The notes under the pieces were generated by a model. It was not told where the DNA came from and made no database searches. It saw only the letters and a program-made list of their open reading frames with translations. From NCBI RefSeq assembly GCF_014197035.1, contig NZ_JACIEU010000002.1:300204-364203 (forward strand): a stretch of 64,000 bases of DNA. Direction: 5' to 3'. Below, piece by piece: positions 9,841 to 20,276 of the stretch (its first letter is position 1; every line of letters begins with the position of its first letter). Source of the stretch: Sphingobium scionense. Its GTDB lineage: Bacteria > Pseudomonadota > Alphaproteobacteria > Sphingomonadales > Sphingomonadaceae. A program made the translations under genes and the position numbers.

Positions 9841-10758
9841 CTAGGGCAAGCCAGTGCGGTCCGTCCGCGACTCCCACGGCGGCGCAAGGGCATATTGCGC
9901 AGCAAGAAAGTCGACGAAGGCGGTGATGGCCAGTGGCGGATTGGCCTGTGGCAGTTGCACGGCATAGAGGGCGACGTCGCTCGACCCTTCATGATCGGGC
10001 AGGATTTGGCGCACATCGCCCTGCGCCAACGCGTCGCTGATGTCCCAGAGCGAGCGCAGCGCGATGCCGCTGCCCGACAGCGCCAGTTCGCGCACGACTT
10101 CGCTGCTGTTGGTGCGGATATGGCTGTGGCCGTCGATCGCGACCGGCCCCTTGGGGCTGATCAGACGCCAGGGCAGCTGGCCGTCGGCGGCGAGCAGGCG
10201 GTGATGCTTGAGGTCGGCGATGCGATGCGGCGTGCCGAAGCGCTCAAGATAGGCGGGCGCGGCGCACAGGATGCGGCGGTTGGGCGCCAGCCGCCGGGCG
10301 GTGAGGCCGGCGCCCGGATCGGCGGCGATGCGGATGGCCAGGTCCGCCCGGCTTTCGATCAGGTCGACATAATCGTCGGACAGGTCGAGCCGCAGATCAA
10401 TACGGGGATGATTATCCAGGAAAGGCTGGAGATAGGGCGCAAGATGCATGCGGCCGAAGGATGTCGGGGCAGTGATTCGCAGCGGACCGGACGCGATCGC
10501 CGACACGCCCGACACGCGCCGTTCGGCTTCGTCGAGGGTGGCGAGGATCGCGCGCAGGTCGCTATGGAGCCGCTCGCCCGCCGGGGTCAGCGCCAGCCGG
10601 CGGGTGGTGCGGTGGATCAGCCGGGCGCCCAGCCTGTCCTCCAGCCGGGCCAGCCGCTTCGACATCATCGCCGGCGATATGTGGAGCCGCCGCCCGGCGG
10701 CCGCCAGCCCGCCTTCATCGACGATGCTCACGAACAATTCATGGTCCGGGTCCATCAT
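9841..10758 (-). CDS. LysR family transcriptional regulator
   Basis: A 305-residue LysR-type protein: winged helix-turn-helix at about 5-65 (VDEGGLAAAGRRLHISPAMMSKRLARLEDRLGARL in part), then a periplasmic-binding-like effector domain. Two adjacent ATG codons (10758 and 10755) could start it. It is divergent from malate synthase G, with a perfect palindrome in the 96-base gap, and precedes maeB on the same strand. By the usual LysR logic it should control glcB and possibly maeB; the effector could be a C2/C4 acid. That role is inference from position. Confidence 0.9.
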   Translation of the reverse strand: MMDPDHELFVSIVDEGGLAAAGRRLHISPAMMSKRLARLEDRLGARLIHRTTRRLALTPAGERLHSDLRAILATLDEAERRVSGVSAIASGPLRITAPTSFGRMHLAPYLQPFLDNHPRIDLRLDLSDDYVDLIESRADLAIRIAADPGAGLTARRLAPNRRILCAAPAYLERFGTPHRIADLKHHRLLAADGQLPWRLISPKGPVAIDGHSHIRTNSSEVVRELALSGSGIALRSLWDISDALAQGDVRQILPDHEGSSDVALYAVQLPQANPPLAITAFVDFLAAQYALAPPWESRTDRTGLP

Positions 10759-10781
10759 ATTCGTTCACCACAGGAAAGTCT

Positions 10782-10813
10782 TTATTCGAATAATAGCGTC
10801 TACACGGTATAAT
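10782..10813 (+). promoter_or_regulatory. glcB promoter with overlapping palindrome
   Basis: A perfect TATAAT at 10808-10813 is a good -10 element 41 bases before the glcB ATG. At the correct -35 distance there is no TTGACA but a perfect 12-bp palindrome, TTATTCGAATAA (10782-10793). A strong -10 with a palindrome over the -35 position is what a LysR-activated promoter looks like; the divergent LysR gene begins 23 bases away. Confidence 0.6.
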
Positions 10814-10854
10814 TGGAAAGGCGTAAAAGGACGGCATAGCAAGGAGTGGATTGC

Positions 10855-12969
10855 ATGACCGACCGCATGACAGAACGTGCCGGCCTGAAGGTTGCCGAAA
10901 CGCTGGCCGACTTCATCGAGCAGCGCGCGCTGCCGGGCACGGGCATTGACGCCGACGCCTTCTGGGCGGGCACCGCCGACATATTGGCGCGCTTCACCCC
11001 CGATAATGCGGCGCTGCTGCGCACGCGCGATGACCTGCAGACGCAGATCGATGCCTGGCATCAGGTGCGTCGAGGACAGGCGCATAACGCCGCCGCCTAT
11101 CAGGCCTTCCTGCGCGAGATCGGCTATCTGGTCGAGGAACCCGCGCCGTTCGAGATTGGCAGCAGGAATGTCGATGCCGAAGTCGCCCGCATGGCCGGGC
11201 CGCAACTGGTCGTCCCGATCCTCAATGCCCGTTTCCTGCTCAACGCCGCCAATGCGCGCTGGGGCAGCCTGTATGACGCGCTCTATGGCACGGATGCCAT
11301 AGCGGGCGCGGCTTCGGGCAAGGGCTATGATGCGGCGCGCGGGGCGCAGGTCATCGCCTGGGCCAAGGCGTTTCTGGACGATGCCGTTCCGCTGGCGAGC
11401 GGAAGCTGGACGGATCTGGCGGGCGAGGAAATCATGCTGGCCAATCCGGCGCAGTTCGTCGGCACCAGCGCGAAGGGCAAGTTGTTCCGCCATAATGGCC
11501 TGCATATCGAGGTCGTCTTCGACCCGGCCCACCCGATCGGCGCGACCGACCCGGCCGGCATATCCGATGTCGTCCTGGAATCCGCGCTGACCACTATTTG
11601 CGACCTGGAGGATTCGGTCGCGGCGGTCGATGCGGCGGACAAGGTCACCGCCTATGCCAACTGGCTGGGGCTGATGCAGGGCGACCTGACCGAGACGTTC
11701 GAGAAGGGCGGGCAGCTGATGACTCGCGCGCTCAATCCCGATCGCGCCTATAGCGCGCCCGATGGCAGCGGCTTCACGCTGCCGGGCCGCAGCCTGTTGT
11801 TCGTCCGCAATGTCGGCCATCTGATGACCACGCCGGCGATCGCGCTGCCCGATGGGCAGGATGCGCCCGAGGGGATTATCGACGGCATCGTCACCAGTCT
11901 GATCGCGCTGCATGATCTGGCAAAGGCGGATGGCAACAGCCGCGCGGGCAGCGTCTATATCGTCAAGCCCAAGATGCACGGGCCGCAGGAAGCGGCCTTC
12001 ACCAACCGCCTGTTCGACGCGATCGAGGATATGCTGGGCATGGCGCGCCACACGATCAAGGTCGGCGTGATGGACGAGGAGCGGCGCACATCGGCCAATC
12101 TGGCGGCCTGCATCCATGCCGTCCGCGACCGGATCGTCTTCATCAATACCGGCTTCCTCGACCGCACCGGGGACGAGATGCACACGTCGATGCAGGCCGG
12201 GCCGATGATCCGCAAGGGCGAGATGAAGGCGAGTGACTGGATCACGGCCTATGAGGATCGCAACGTCCAGATCGGCCTAGCCTGTGGCCTGTCGGGCCGG
12301 GCGCAGATCGGCAAGGGCATGTGGGCGGCGCCTGATCGCATGGCCGACATGCTGGAGCAGAAGATCGGCCATCCCAAGAGTGGCGCCAACACCGCCTGGG
12401 TTCCGTCCCCGACGGCGGCGACGCTGCACGCGACCCATTATCACCGTATCGACGTCTTCGCCCGTCAGGAAGAGCGCAAGGACGAGGGCATCGCTTCGCT
12501 CGACCGGCTGCTGACCATCCCCGTCGCGGTCGGCCGCAACTTCTCCGAAGAAGAGATCGCGCAGGAACTGGACAATAATGCGCAGGGCATATTGGGCTAT
12601 GTCGTCCGCTGGATCGACCAGGGTGTTGGCTGTTCCAAGGTGCCCGATATCCATGATGTCGGCCTGATGGAGGATCGCGCGACCTTGCGCATTTCTTCGC
12701 AGCATATGGCAAACTGGCTGCTGCACGGCGTCTGCACCGCGGAACAGGTCGATACCGCGCTGGTCCGCATGGCGGCCAAGGTCGATGCGCAGAATGAAGG
12801 CGATCCGCTCTATCAGCCGATGAGCGGGCGCGAGGGCGAGAGCCTGGCCTTCCAGGCGGCACGCGCCCTGGTGTTCGAGGGTGTCGCGCAGCCCAATGGC
12901 TATACCGAGCCGTTGCTGCACGCCTATCGCGCCCGCGCCAAGGCGGAGGAAACCCTCGAGATAGCGTAA
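10855..12969 (+). CDS. glcB: Malate synthase G
   Basis: The 704-residue enzyme condenses glyoxylate and acetyl-CoA to malate, the second step of the glyoxylate shunt. The G-isoform length (~720) and motifs are present: [30 protein letters not shown] with the Mg-binding Glu/Asp, [26 protein letters not shown] and the C-terminal catalytic region [25 protein letters not shown] at 10841-10846 selects the ATG at 10855 over an in-frame GTG at 10846. It is divergent from a LysR regulator and opposite to malic enzyme. The partner isocitrate lyase gene is about 19 kb away in this window. Confidence 0.96.
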   Translation: MTDRMTERAGLKVAETLADFIEQRALPGTGIDADAFWAGTADILARFTPDNAALLRTRDDLQTQIDAWHQVRRGQAHNAAAYQAFLREIGYLVEEPAPFEIGSRNVDAEVARMAGPQLVVPILNARFLLNAANARWGSLYDALYGTDAIAGAASGKGYDAARGAQVIAWAKAFLDDAVPLASGSWTDLAGEEIMLANPAQFVGTSAKGKLFRHNGLHIEVVFDPAHPIGATDPAGISDVVLESALTTICDLEDSVAAVDAADKVTAYANWLGLMQGDLTETFEKGGQLMTRALNPDRAYSAPDGSGFTLPGRSLLFVRNVGHLMTTPAIALPDGQDAPEGIIDGIVTSLIALHDLAKADGNSRAGSVYIVKPKMHGPQEAAFTNRLFDAIEDMLGMARHTIKVGVMDEERRTSANLAACIHAVRDRIVFINTGFLDRTGDEMHTSMQAGPMIRKGEMKASDWITAYEDRNVQIGLACGLSGRAQIGKGMWAAPDRMADMLEQKIGHPKSGANTAWVPSPTAATLHATHYHRIDVFARQEERKDEGIASLDRLLTIPVAVGRNFSEEEIAQELDNNAQGILGYVVRWIDQGVGCSKVPDIHDVGLMEDRATLRISSQHMANWLLHGVCTAEQVDTALVRMAAKVDAQNEGDPLYQPMSGREGESLAFQAARALVFEGVAQPNGYTEPLLHAYRARAKAEETLEIA

Positions 12970-12987
12970 ACTTCGCTGTCACTCTTT

Positions 12988-13025
12988 CCCATGCTGCGTT
13001 AGCCCTGATCGGGTCGCAGCATGGG
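12988..13025 (+). repeat. Hairpin touching the GST ribosome-binding site
   Basis: A perfect 11-bp inverted repeat, CCCATGCTGCG / CGCAGCATGGG, with a 16-base loop lies between glcB and the GST gene. Its right arm runs into the GGGAGAGG ribosome-binding site of the GST gene, so it could either end glcB transcription without a U tract or limit GST translation. Confidence 0.5.
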
Positions 13026-13034
13026 AGAGGCGCC

Positions 13035-13661
13035 ATGACCATCATCGTCCATCATTTGAATAACAGCCGTTCGCAGCGAATCCTGTGGCTGCTGGAGGAA
13101 CTGGGCGAGGCTTATGAAGTGCGCCGCTATGAGCGGGATCGCAAGACGATGCGGGCGCCGGCCGCCCTGCGCGCCGTCCATCCGCTTGGCCGGTCGCCGG
13201 TGGTGGAGGTGGATGGCCACCGGCTGATCGAGACCGGGGCGATCATGGAATATCTGGTCGCGCGGGCCGGTGGCCGCTTCGGCGCGCCGACCGAGGCGGA
13301 GGGCGCGATCCGCTGGCGCCAGTTTCTCCATTATGCCGAAGGATCGATGATGCCGCCGCTGCTGGCCCTGCTGGTGGTCGGCAAGCTGGGCCTGCTCGGC
13401 CGGCCGGCGCGACCGACGGTGCAGGGGATGCTGGACGATCATCTCGACTGGCTGGAAAGCGAACTGGCAAGCCGCCCTTATTTCGCCGGGCCGGACTTTT
13501 CCGCCGCCGACATGATGATGAGCTTTCCGATCGAGGCGTCGCGGGCGCGCGGCGGGCTTGACGAATCGCGTCCGCATCTGATCGGGTGGCTGGAGAGAAT
13601 ACAGGCGCGGCCCGCCTATCAGGCCGCGCTGCGCACCGGGGGACATTATGCTTACGCCTGA
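13035..13661 (+). CDS. Glutathione S-transferase family protein
   Basis: Residues 1-80 form the thioredoxin-like GST N-domain (VHHLNNSRSQRILWLLEEL, then the cis-proline-containing HPLGRSPVVEVDG and the glutathione-binding IETGAIMEYL), followed by an all-helical C-domain with FSAADMMMSFPIEA. The serine of SRSQR is the likely catalytic residue, as in beta/theta-like bacterial GSTs. The 208-residue length is standard. GGGAGAGG precedes the ATG. It overlaps the next gene by 14 bases, so the two are translated from one message. Substrate is unknown. Confidence 0.9.
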   Translation: MTIIVHHLNNSRSQRILWLLEELGEAYEVRRYERDRKTMRAPAALRAVHPLGRSPVVEVDGHRLIETGAIMEYLVARAGGRFGAPTEAEGAIRWRQFLHYAEGSMMPPLLALLVVGKLGLLGRPARPTVQGMLDDHLDWLESELASRPYFAGPDFSAADMMMSFPIEASRARGGLDESRPHLIGWLERIQARPAYQAALRTGGHYAYA

Positions 13662-14907
13662 TCGCCGCACCTTGCTTCGCTATGCCGCTGCCGGGGTCGC
13701 TACCTCGCTGGTCAGTCCGCGCCTGTTCGCGCAGGAAAAGGCAGTCGAGGCGCTTCAGTCGATCACGCGCGACGTCACCCCGATCGGCAGGGCCGAGCGC
13801 GCCGACCGGCTGGCGCGGGCGCAGAAGCTGATGCAGGCACAGGGTATCGACGCGCTGCTGGTCGAGCCGGGCGCCAGCCTCATCTATTATAGCGGCATTC
13901 GCTGGTGGCGTTCCGAGCGGCTGACCGCGCTGGTCATTCCGGCCAGCGGCAGGCCTCTGGTCGTCTGTCCCTTTTTCGAAAAGCCTTCGATCGACGAATC
14001 GCTCGCCATCCCCGCCGAGGTCCGCGTCTGGCAGGAGCATGAAAGCCCCTATGCGCCGATCGCCGATTATCTGAAGGCGCGAGGGCTGGACAAGGGCCGC
14101 ATCGGCATTGAGGAGACGGTCCGCTATTTCGCGGTCGATGGGCTGAAGGCCGCGCTGCCCGCCGCGACCCTGGTGAAAGACCCGGTGACGCGGGCCATTC
14201 GCATGCGCAAGACGGCAGCCGAGATCGCGCTGATGCAGAAGGCGGCGGACGTCACCATGGCCGCCTATCGCTGGACCCATCCGCAGGTGAAGGCGGGCAT
14301 GACCCCGGCCGATATCGGCGCGCTGATGAGCGCGGCGACCAGCGCGCTCGGCGGCAAGGGCGAGTTCAACCTGATCCTGCTGGGCGAAGCGGCCGCCTAT
14401 CCGCATGGCTCGGGCAAGCCGCAGTCGGTGCGGGCGGGCGAGGTGGTGTTGATGGATTGCGGCTGCACGGTCGAGGATTATCAGTCCGACATCAGCCGCA
14501 CCTTCGTCTATGGCGCCGCGCCTACGGCGCAGCAGCGCAAGGTGTGGGACGCGGTGGCACAGGGCCAGCAGGTCGCGATCCGGGCGGCGAAGCTGGGCGT
14601 GGCGGCCGGCACGGTCGATGATGCGGTCCGCGCTTATTATGAGAAACTGGGCTACGGCCCCGGCTACAAGCTGCCCGGCCTGTCCCACCGCACCGGCCAC
14701 GGCATCGGCATGGAAGGGCATGAGCCGGTCAACCTCGTCCATGGCGAGACGACCAAGCTGGACATCGGCATGTGCTTCTCCAACGAACCGGGGCTGTATT
14801 TGCCCGGCGCGATGGGCGTGCGCATGGAGGATTGCTTCCACATGACCGCGCAGGGGCCGCAATGGTTCTCCAAGCCGCCTGTGTCGATCGAGGCGCCGAT
14901 GGGGTAA
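13648..14907 (+). CDS. Tat-exported M24 family metallopeptidase (Xaa-Pro aminopeptidase-like)
   Basis: This 419-residue protein starts with a twin-arginine signal (DRRTLLRYAAAGVATSL) ending near LFAQ, so it is exported folded. The pita-bread domain of M24 peptidases follows, with the dinuclear metal ligands in order: MDCGCTVEDYQSDISRTF (two Asp), HRTGHGIG (His), SNEPGLY (Glu) and RMEDCF (Glu). The N-terminal creatinase-like domain covers about 50-190. It probably removes N-terminal residues before proline from periplasmic peptides. It is coupled to the GST gene by overlap. Confidence 0.9.
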   Translation: MLTPDRRTLLRYAAAGVATSLVSPRLFAQEKAVEALQSITRDVTPIGRAERADRLARAQKLMQAQGIDALLVEPGASLIYYSGIRWWRSERLTALVIPASGRPLVVCPFFEKPSIDESLAIPAEVRVWQEHESPYAPIADYLKARGLDKGRIGIEETVRYFAVDGLKAALPAATLVKDPVTRAIRMRKTAAEIALMQKAADVTMAAYRWTHPQVKAGMTPADIGALMSAATSALGGKGEFNLILLGEAAAYPHGSGKPQSVRAGEVVLMDCGCTVEDYQSDISRTFVYGAAPTAQQRKVWDAVAQGQQVAIRAAKLGVAAGTVDDAVRAYYEKLGYGPGYKLPGLSHRTGHGIGMEGHEPVNLVHGETTKLDIGMCFSNEPGLYLPGAMGVRMEDCFHMTAQGPQWFSKPPVSIEAPMG

Positions 14908-15060
14908 TTCCTCCCCGGACCGGGGAGGGGGCGGTGCCCGAAAGGGCGTGGTGGAGGGGCAGTCGCCATGAGCGCTTTGCGTGATTGAAAGTCTCCGACT
15001 GCCCGCCGGTGCCCCTCCGTCAGGCCTTCGGCCTGCCACCTCCCCGTGCCGGGGAGGAAT
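14907..15060. repeat. 154-bp palindromic intergenic repeat with 12-bp inverted ends
   Basis: The ends, ATTCCTCCCCGG at 14907-14918 and CCGGGGAGGAAT at 15049-15060, are perfect inverted copies. Internal complementary segments (GGAGGGGCAGTCG around 14953, CGACTGCCC around 14997) suggest the whole unit can fold back. It fills most of the gap between the M24 peptidase and alaS genes. The make-up fits a miniature or REP-like intergenic element; no protein is encoded. Confidence 0.65.
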
Positions 15061-15111
15061 AGACCAAATCCCCCGCTTGTGCGGCGGGCCGCTTCCCACT
15101 AAATCGCGCGC

Positions 15112-17781
<2,670 letters not shown>

Positions 17782-17788
17782 CAAGATG

Positions 17789-17815
17789 GGAAGGCGCGCC
17801 GCCGGTGCGCCTTCC
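17789..17815 (+). terminator. Hairpin after alaS
   Basis: GGAAGGCGC (17789-17797) and GCGCCTTCC (17807-17815) form a perfect 9-bp stem eight bases after the alaS stop. There is no U tract; the hairpin ends six bases before the next start codon, so it may also affect that gene's translation. Confidence 0.45.
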
Positions 17816-17821
17816 GTCCCT

Positions 17822-18376
17822 ATGCTGCGCCTGATCCTTGCATCCTGTCTGCTCGCCCTGCCGATGACAGCGCGGGCGGGCGAGGCGGTGATCATTACCT
17901 CGCCCGAGCCGTTGCCGGTCGCGCATGATCGCGCACGCCTGTTCCTGGGCGGCAGCATCGATATGGGCAAGGCGACCGACTGGCAGCGCGACATGATCGC
18001 GGCGCTGGCTGATGAGAGAGTGGCGATCCTGAACCCACGCCGGGCCGACTGGAACCCGGCCTGGAAGCCCGAGGCGAACGACCCCCATTTCCGCCAGCAG
18101 GTGGAATGGGAACTGGCCGCGCTGGACAGCGCCGACATCATCATCCTCTATCTGGCGCCCGGCACGCAGAGCCCGGTCAGCCTGCTGGAAATGGGCCTGC
18201 ATGCGCGCGGCGGGAAGCTGGTGGTGCTGTGCCCCGAAGGTTTCTGGCGCAAGGGCAATGTCGACATCACCGCTGCCCGCTATGGCGTGGAACAGGTGTC
18301 GACGATCGAAGAACTGACCGCCGTGGTTCGCCGGCGCATCGCAGCAGCCAACAAGGCGCTGTCCGCAGCCGATTGA
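17822..18376 (+). CDS. Exported nucleoside 2-deoxyribosyltransferase-like protein
   Basis: After a signal peptide (MLRLILASCLLALPMTARAG) the 184-residue product has the layout of the nucleoside deoxyribosyltransferase/DUF4406-like fold: LFLGGSIDMGKATDWQRDMI, NPRRADWNPAW, QQVEWELAALDSADIIILYLAPGTQSPVSLLEMGLHA and LVVLCPEGFWRKGNV. The W-E-L and S-P-V-S-L-L-E-M-G motifs carry the catalytic Glu and Asp-like positions of the family. A signal peptide is odd for an enzyme family that normally works on nucleosides in the cytosol. An in-frame ATG at 17786 would bury the signal sequence and is less likely. Function is by fold only. Confidence 0.7.
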   Translation: MLRLILASCLLALPMTARAGEAVIITSPEPLPVAHDRARLFLGGSIDMGKATDWQRDMIAALADERVAILNPRRADWNPAWKPEANDPHFRQQVEWELAALDSADIIILYLAPGTQSPVSLLEMGLHARGGKLVVLCPEGFWRKGNVDITAARYGVEQVSTIEELTAVVRRRIAAANKALSAAD

Positions 18377-18418
18377 CCCGTCCCTGCGCGCCTGACAGGG
18401 TGCGGTGCAGGGGGATAT

Positions 18419-18924
18419 ATGGCCAGCATTGCAAGCACATCGTCGCAGCCACGGAGTCTCGCGCCGGATCGCTATGAGCGCTTCCTGGCGGTGGCGTCGA
18501 TCATCCTGCTCGCCGTGGTGCTGACCGCGATCGGGCGGGGGCATGGGCAGTGGCGCAGGTGCCGGGGCTGGTCTGGTTCCATCTGCTGACGATCCTGCTC
18601 GCGCTGGCGCTTACGCCGGTGATGCTGTTGCGACGGCGCGGCGACGGGCGGCATCGCTGGATGGGCTGGGTGTGGAGCGGCGCGCTGTTCCTGACCGCGG
18701 TCGACAGTTTCCTGCTGCACGGACCCGGCAGCCGGTTCAGCATCATCCATCTCCTGTCGATCTTCACCCTGATCCAGGTGCCGATCATCCTGCTGTCTGC
18801 GCGGCGCCATGACCTCAAGCGCCATCGTCGCTCGGTGCGCGGCATGGTGACGGGCGCGCTGCTGATCGCCGGTTTCTTCACCTTGCCCTTCGATCGGATG
18901 CTGGGCCACTGGCTGTTTGGCTGA
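18419..18924 (+). pseudogene. DUF2306-type membrane protein interrupted by a -1 frameshift
   Basis: A frame from ATG 18419 gives a first membrane helix (RYERFLAVASIILLAVVLTA...GHGQW). At about 18551-18556 the reading continues only in another frame as AQVPGLVWFHLLTILLALAL and runs to 18924 with three more helices and the motif RRRGDGRHRWMGWVW. Adding one G in TGGCGCAG would fuse the two into about 168 residues, a normal length for this four-helix family. So it is either a real one-base deletion or a sequencing/assembly error; a GTG at 18550 could also start a shorter protein lacking helix 1. Family function is unknown. Confidence 0.65.
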
Positions 18925-18943
18925 AACGCCGTTTGAGAAAGCC

Positions 18944-19023
18944 GGTACCAGCCCGCGCCCCCGCCCAACCACCCGACAGGATGACACTGGATCGGGTGGT
19001 TGGGCGGGGCGCGGGCTGGTACC
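18944..19023. repeat. Long inverted repeat with 32-33 bp arms
   Basis: The arms at 18944-18976 and 18992-19023 are inverted copies that differ by a single C/G indel, separated by a 15-base spacer, and both outer ends are GGTACC. It lies between the DUF2306 gene and glsA. The stem is very GC-rich and would stop or stall transcription. It could also be a small palindromic mobile element. Confidence 0.7.
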
Positions 19024-19029
19024 GTACCG

Positions 19030-19053
19030 AAAAATCGCCCTTTCGCGATTTTT
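19030..19053 (+). terminator. A/U-flanked hairpin before glsA
   Basis: AAAAATCGC / GCGATTTTT with a six-base loop forms a 9-bp stem ending in five T residues. It follows directly on the long inverted repeat and precedes glsA by 23 bases, so it probably ends transcripts from upstream; the symmetric A and T tracts let it work in both directions. Confidence 0.6.
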
Positions 19054-19076
19054 GAAACAGGCACTAAGAGGCTGCC

Positions 19077-20018
19077 ATGGATCTGACAGCTTTGATCGAC
19101 GATATCGTGGCCGCCATGGCCAGGGAGACGGAGCGGGGCACCGTCGCCAGCTATATCCCCGAACTGGCGAAGGTGGATGCCGGCCAGTTCGGGATTGCGA
19201 TTGCCACCGCCGACGGGCGCCTGCTGACCGGCGGCGACGCCGATAGCGGCTTTTCGATCCAGTCCATTTCCAAGGTGTTCGCGCTGACGCTGGCGCTGGG
19301 CAAGGTCGGCGACCAGCTGTGGGACCGGGTCGGGCGTGAGCCGTCGGGCAATGCGTTCAACTCCATCGTCCAGTTGGAGCAGGAACATGGCATCCCACGC
19401 AATCCCTTCATCAATGCCGGGGCGATCGTGGTGGCCGACGTCAATCTGGGCGGGCATCAGCCGCGCGTGGCGATCGGCGAAATGCTGCGCTTCGTCCGCT
19501 ACCTGGCTGGCGACGACGCGATCCGCATCAATGAGGAGGTCGCCGCGTCGGAAACGGCGACCGGCTATCGCAACATGGCGCTCGCCAATTATATGCGCGC
19601 CTTCAACAATGTCCGCCATCCGGTCGATCTGGTGCTGGGCAGCTATTTCCATCAATGCGCGATCGAGATGAGTTGCCGGCAACTGGCGCTGGCGGGACGT
19701 TACCTGATGCTCGACGGGCGCCATCCCGAGGGCGGACGGGTCGTATCGCCCAGCCGGGCGCGGCGCATCAATGCGCTGATGCTGACCTGCGGCCATTATG
19801 ATGCGTCGGGCGATTTCGCCTTCCGCGTCGGCATTCCCGGCAAGTCGGGCGTGGGCGGCGGCATATTGGCGATCGTGCCGGGCCGCGCGGCGATCGCGGT
19901 CTGGTCGCCCGGCCTCAACGCCAGCGGCAACAGCGCGCTGGGCACAAAGGCGCTGGAGATGCTGGCGCGGCGGACCGGCTGGTCGGTGTTCAGCCCGCCC
20001 GAGGTGCATCAGGGCTGA
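19077..20018 (+). CDS. glsA: Glutaminase
   Basis: The 313-residue GlsA-type glutaminase hydrolyses glutamine to glutamate and ammonia. It is a serine-dependent enzyme of the beta-lactamase-like fold: the S-x-x-K motif is [10 protein letters not shown], followed by [41 protein letters not shown] and the C-terminal [15 protein letters not shown]. Length matches the family (about 305-310). AAGAGG lies a few bases before the ATG. It stands alone, insulated by hairpins upstream and a repeat array downstream, and is convergent with a Kef-type antiporter gene. Confidence 0.95.
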   Translation: MDLTALIDDIVAAMARETERGTVASYIPELAKVDAGQFGIAIATADGRLLTGGDADSGFSIQSISKVFALTLALGKVGDQLWDRVGREPSGNAFNSIVQLEQEHGIPRNPFINAGAIVVADVNLGGHQPRVAIGEMLRFVRYLAGDDAIRINEEVAASETATGYRNMALANYMRAFNNVRHPVDLVLGSYFHQCAIEMSCRQLALAGRYLMLDGRHPEGGRVVSPSRARRINALMLTCGHYDASGDFAFRVGIPGKSGVGGGILAIVPGRAAIAVWSPGLNASGNSALGTKALEMLARRTGWSVFSPPEVHQG

Positions 20019-20085
20019 CGCGGCGACGCGACAGTCGAAGTTCACAGTGTCGTCAGGATGGATTTGGGCCATTTGCACCGGAAAC

Positions 20086-20195
20086 GCGCCTGCCACGCGT
20101 TACCCACGCGACAGCGACGTAACAATCGGGTCACAGCCACGCGCCTTCGACGCGACAGTGAAGCGACAGCCAGGCGACAGCGAAGCGACAGTTGC
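20086..20195. repeat. Degenerate 11-bp tandem repeat array
   Basis: About ten units of 11 bp follow each other exactly in register from 20086 to 20195, close to GCGACAGCGAC. Four consecutive units beginning at 20152, 20163, 20174 and 20185 keep GCGACAG perfectly, as does the unit at 20108; the others (for example GTCACAGCCAC at 20130) are diverged. An 11-bp period is close to one DNA turn, so the copies face the same side. The array sits between the convergent glsA and antiporter genes. Confidence 0.75.
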
Positions 20196-20276
20196 GGTCG
20201 ATATGGGCGATGTTGTGCGCGCGTTTCATCGCGGAGGATAGAACAGAGATGAGCGCAATAGGAAAGGCTGGTGCCT

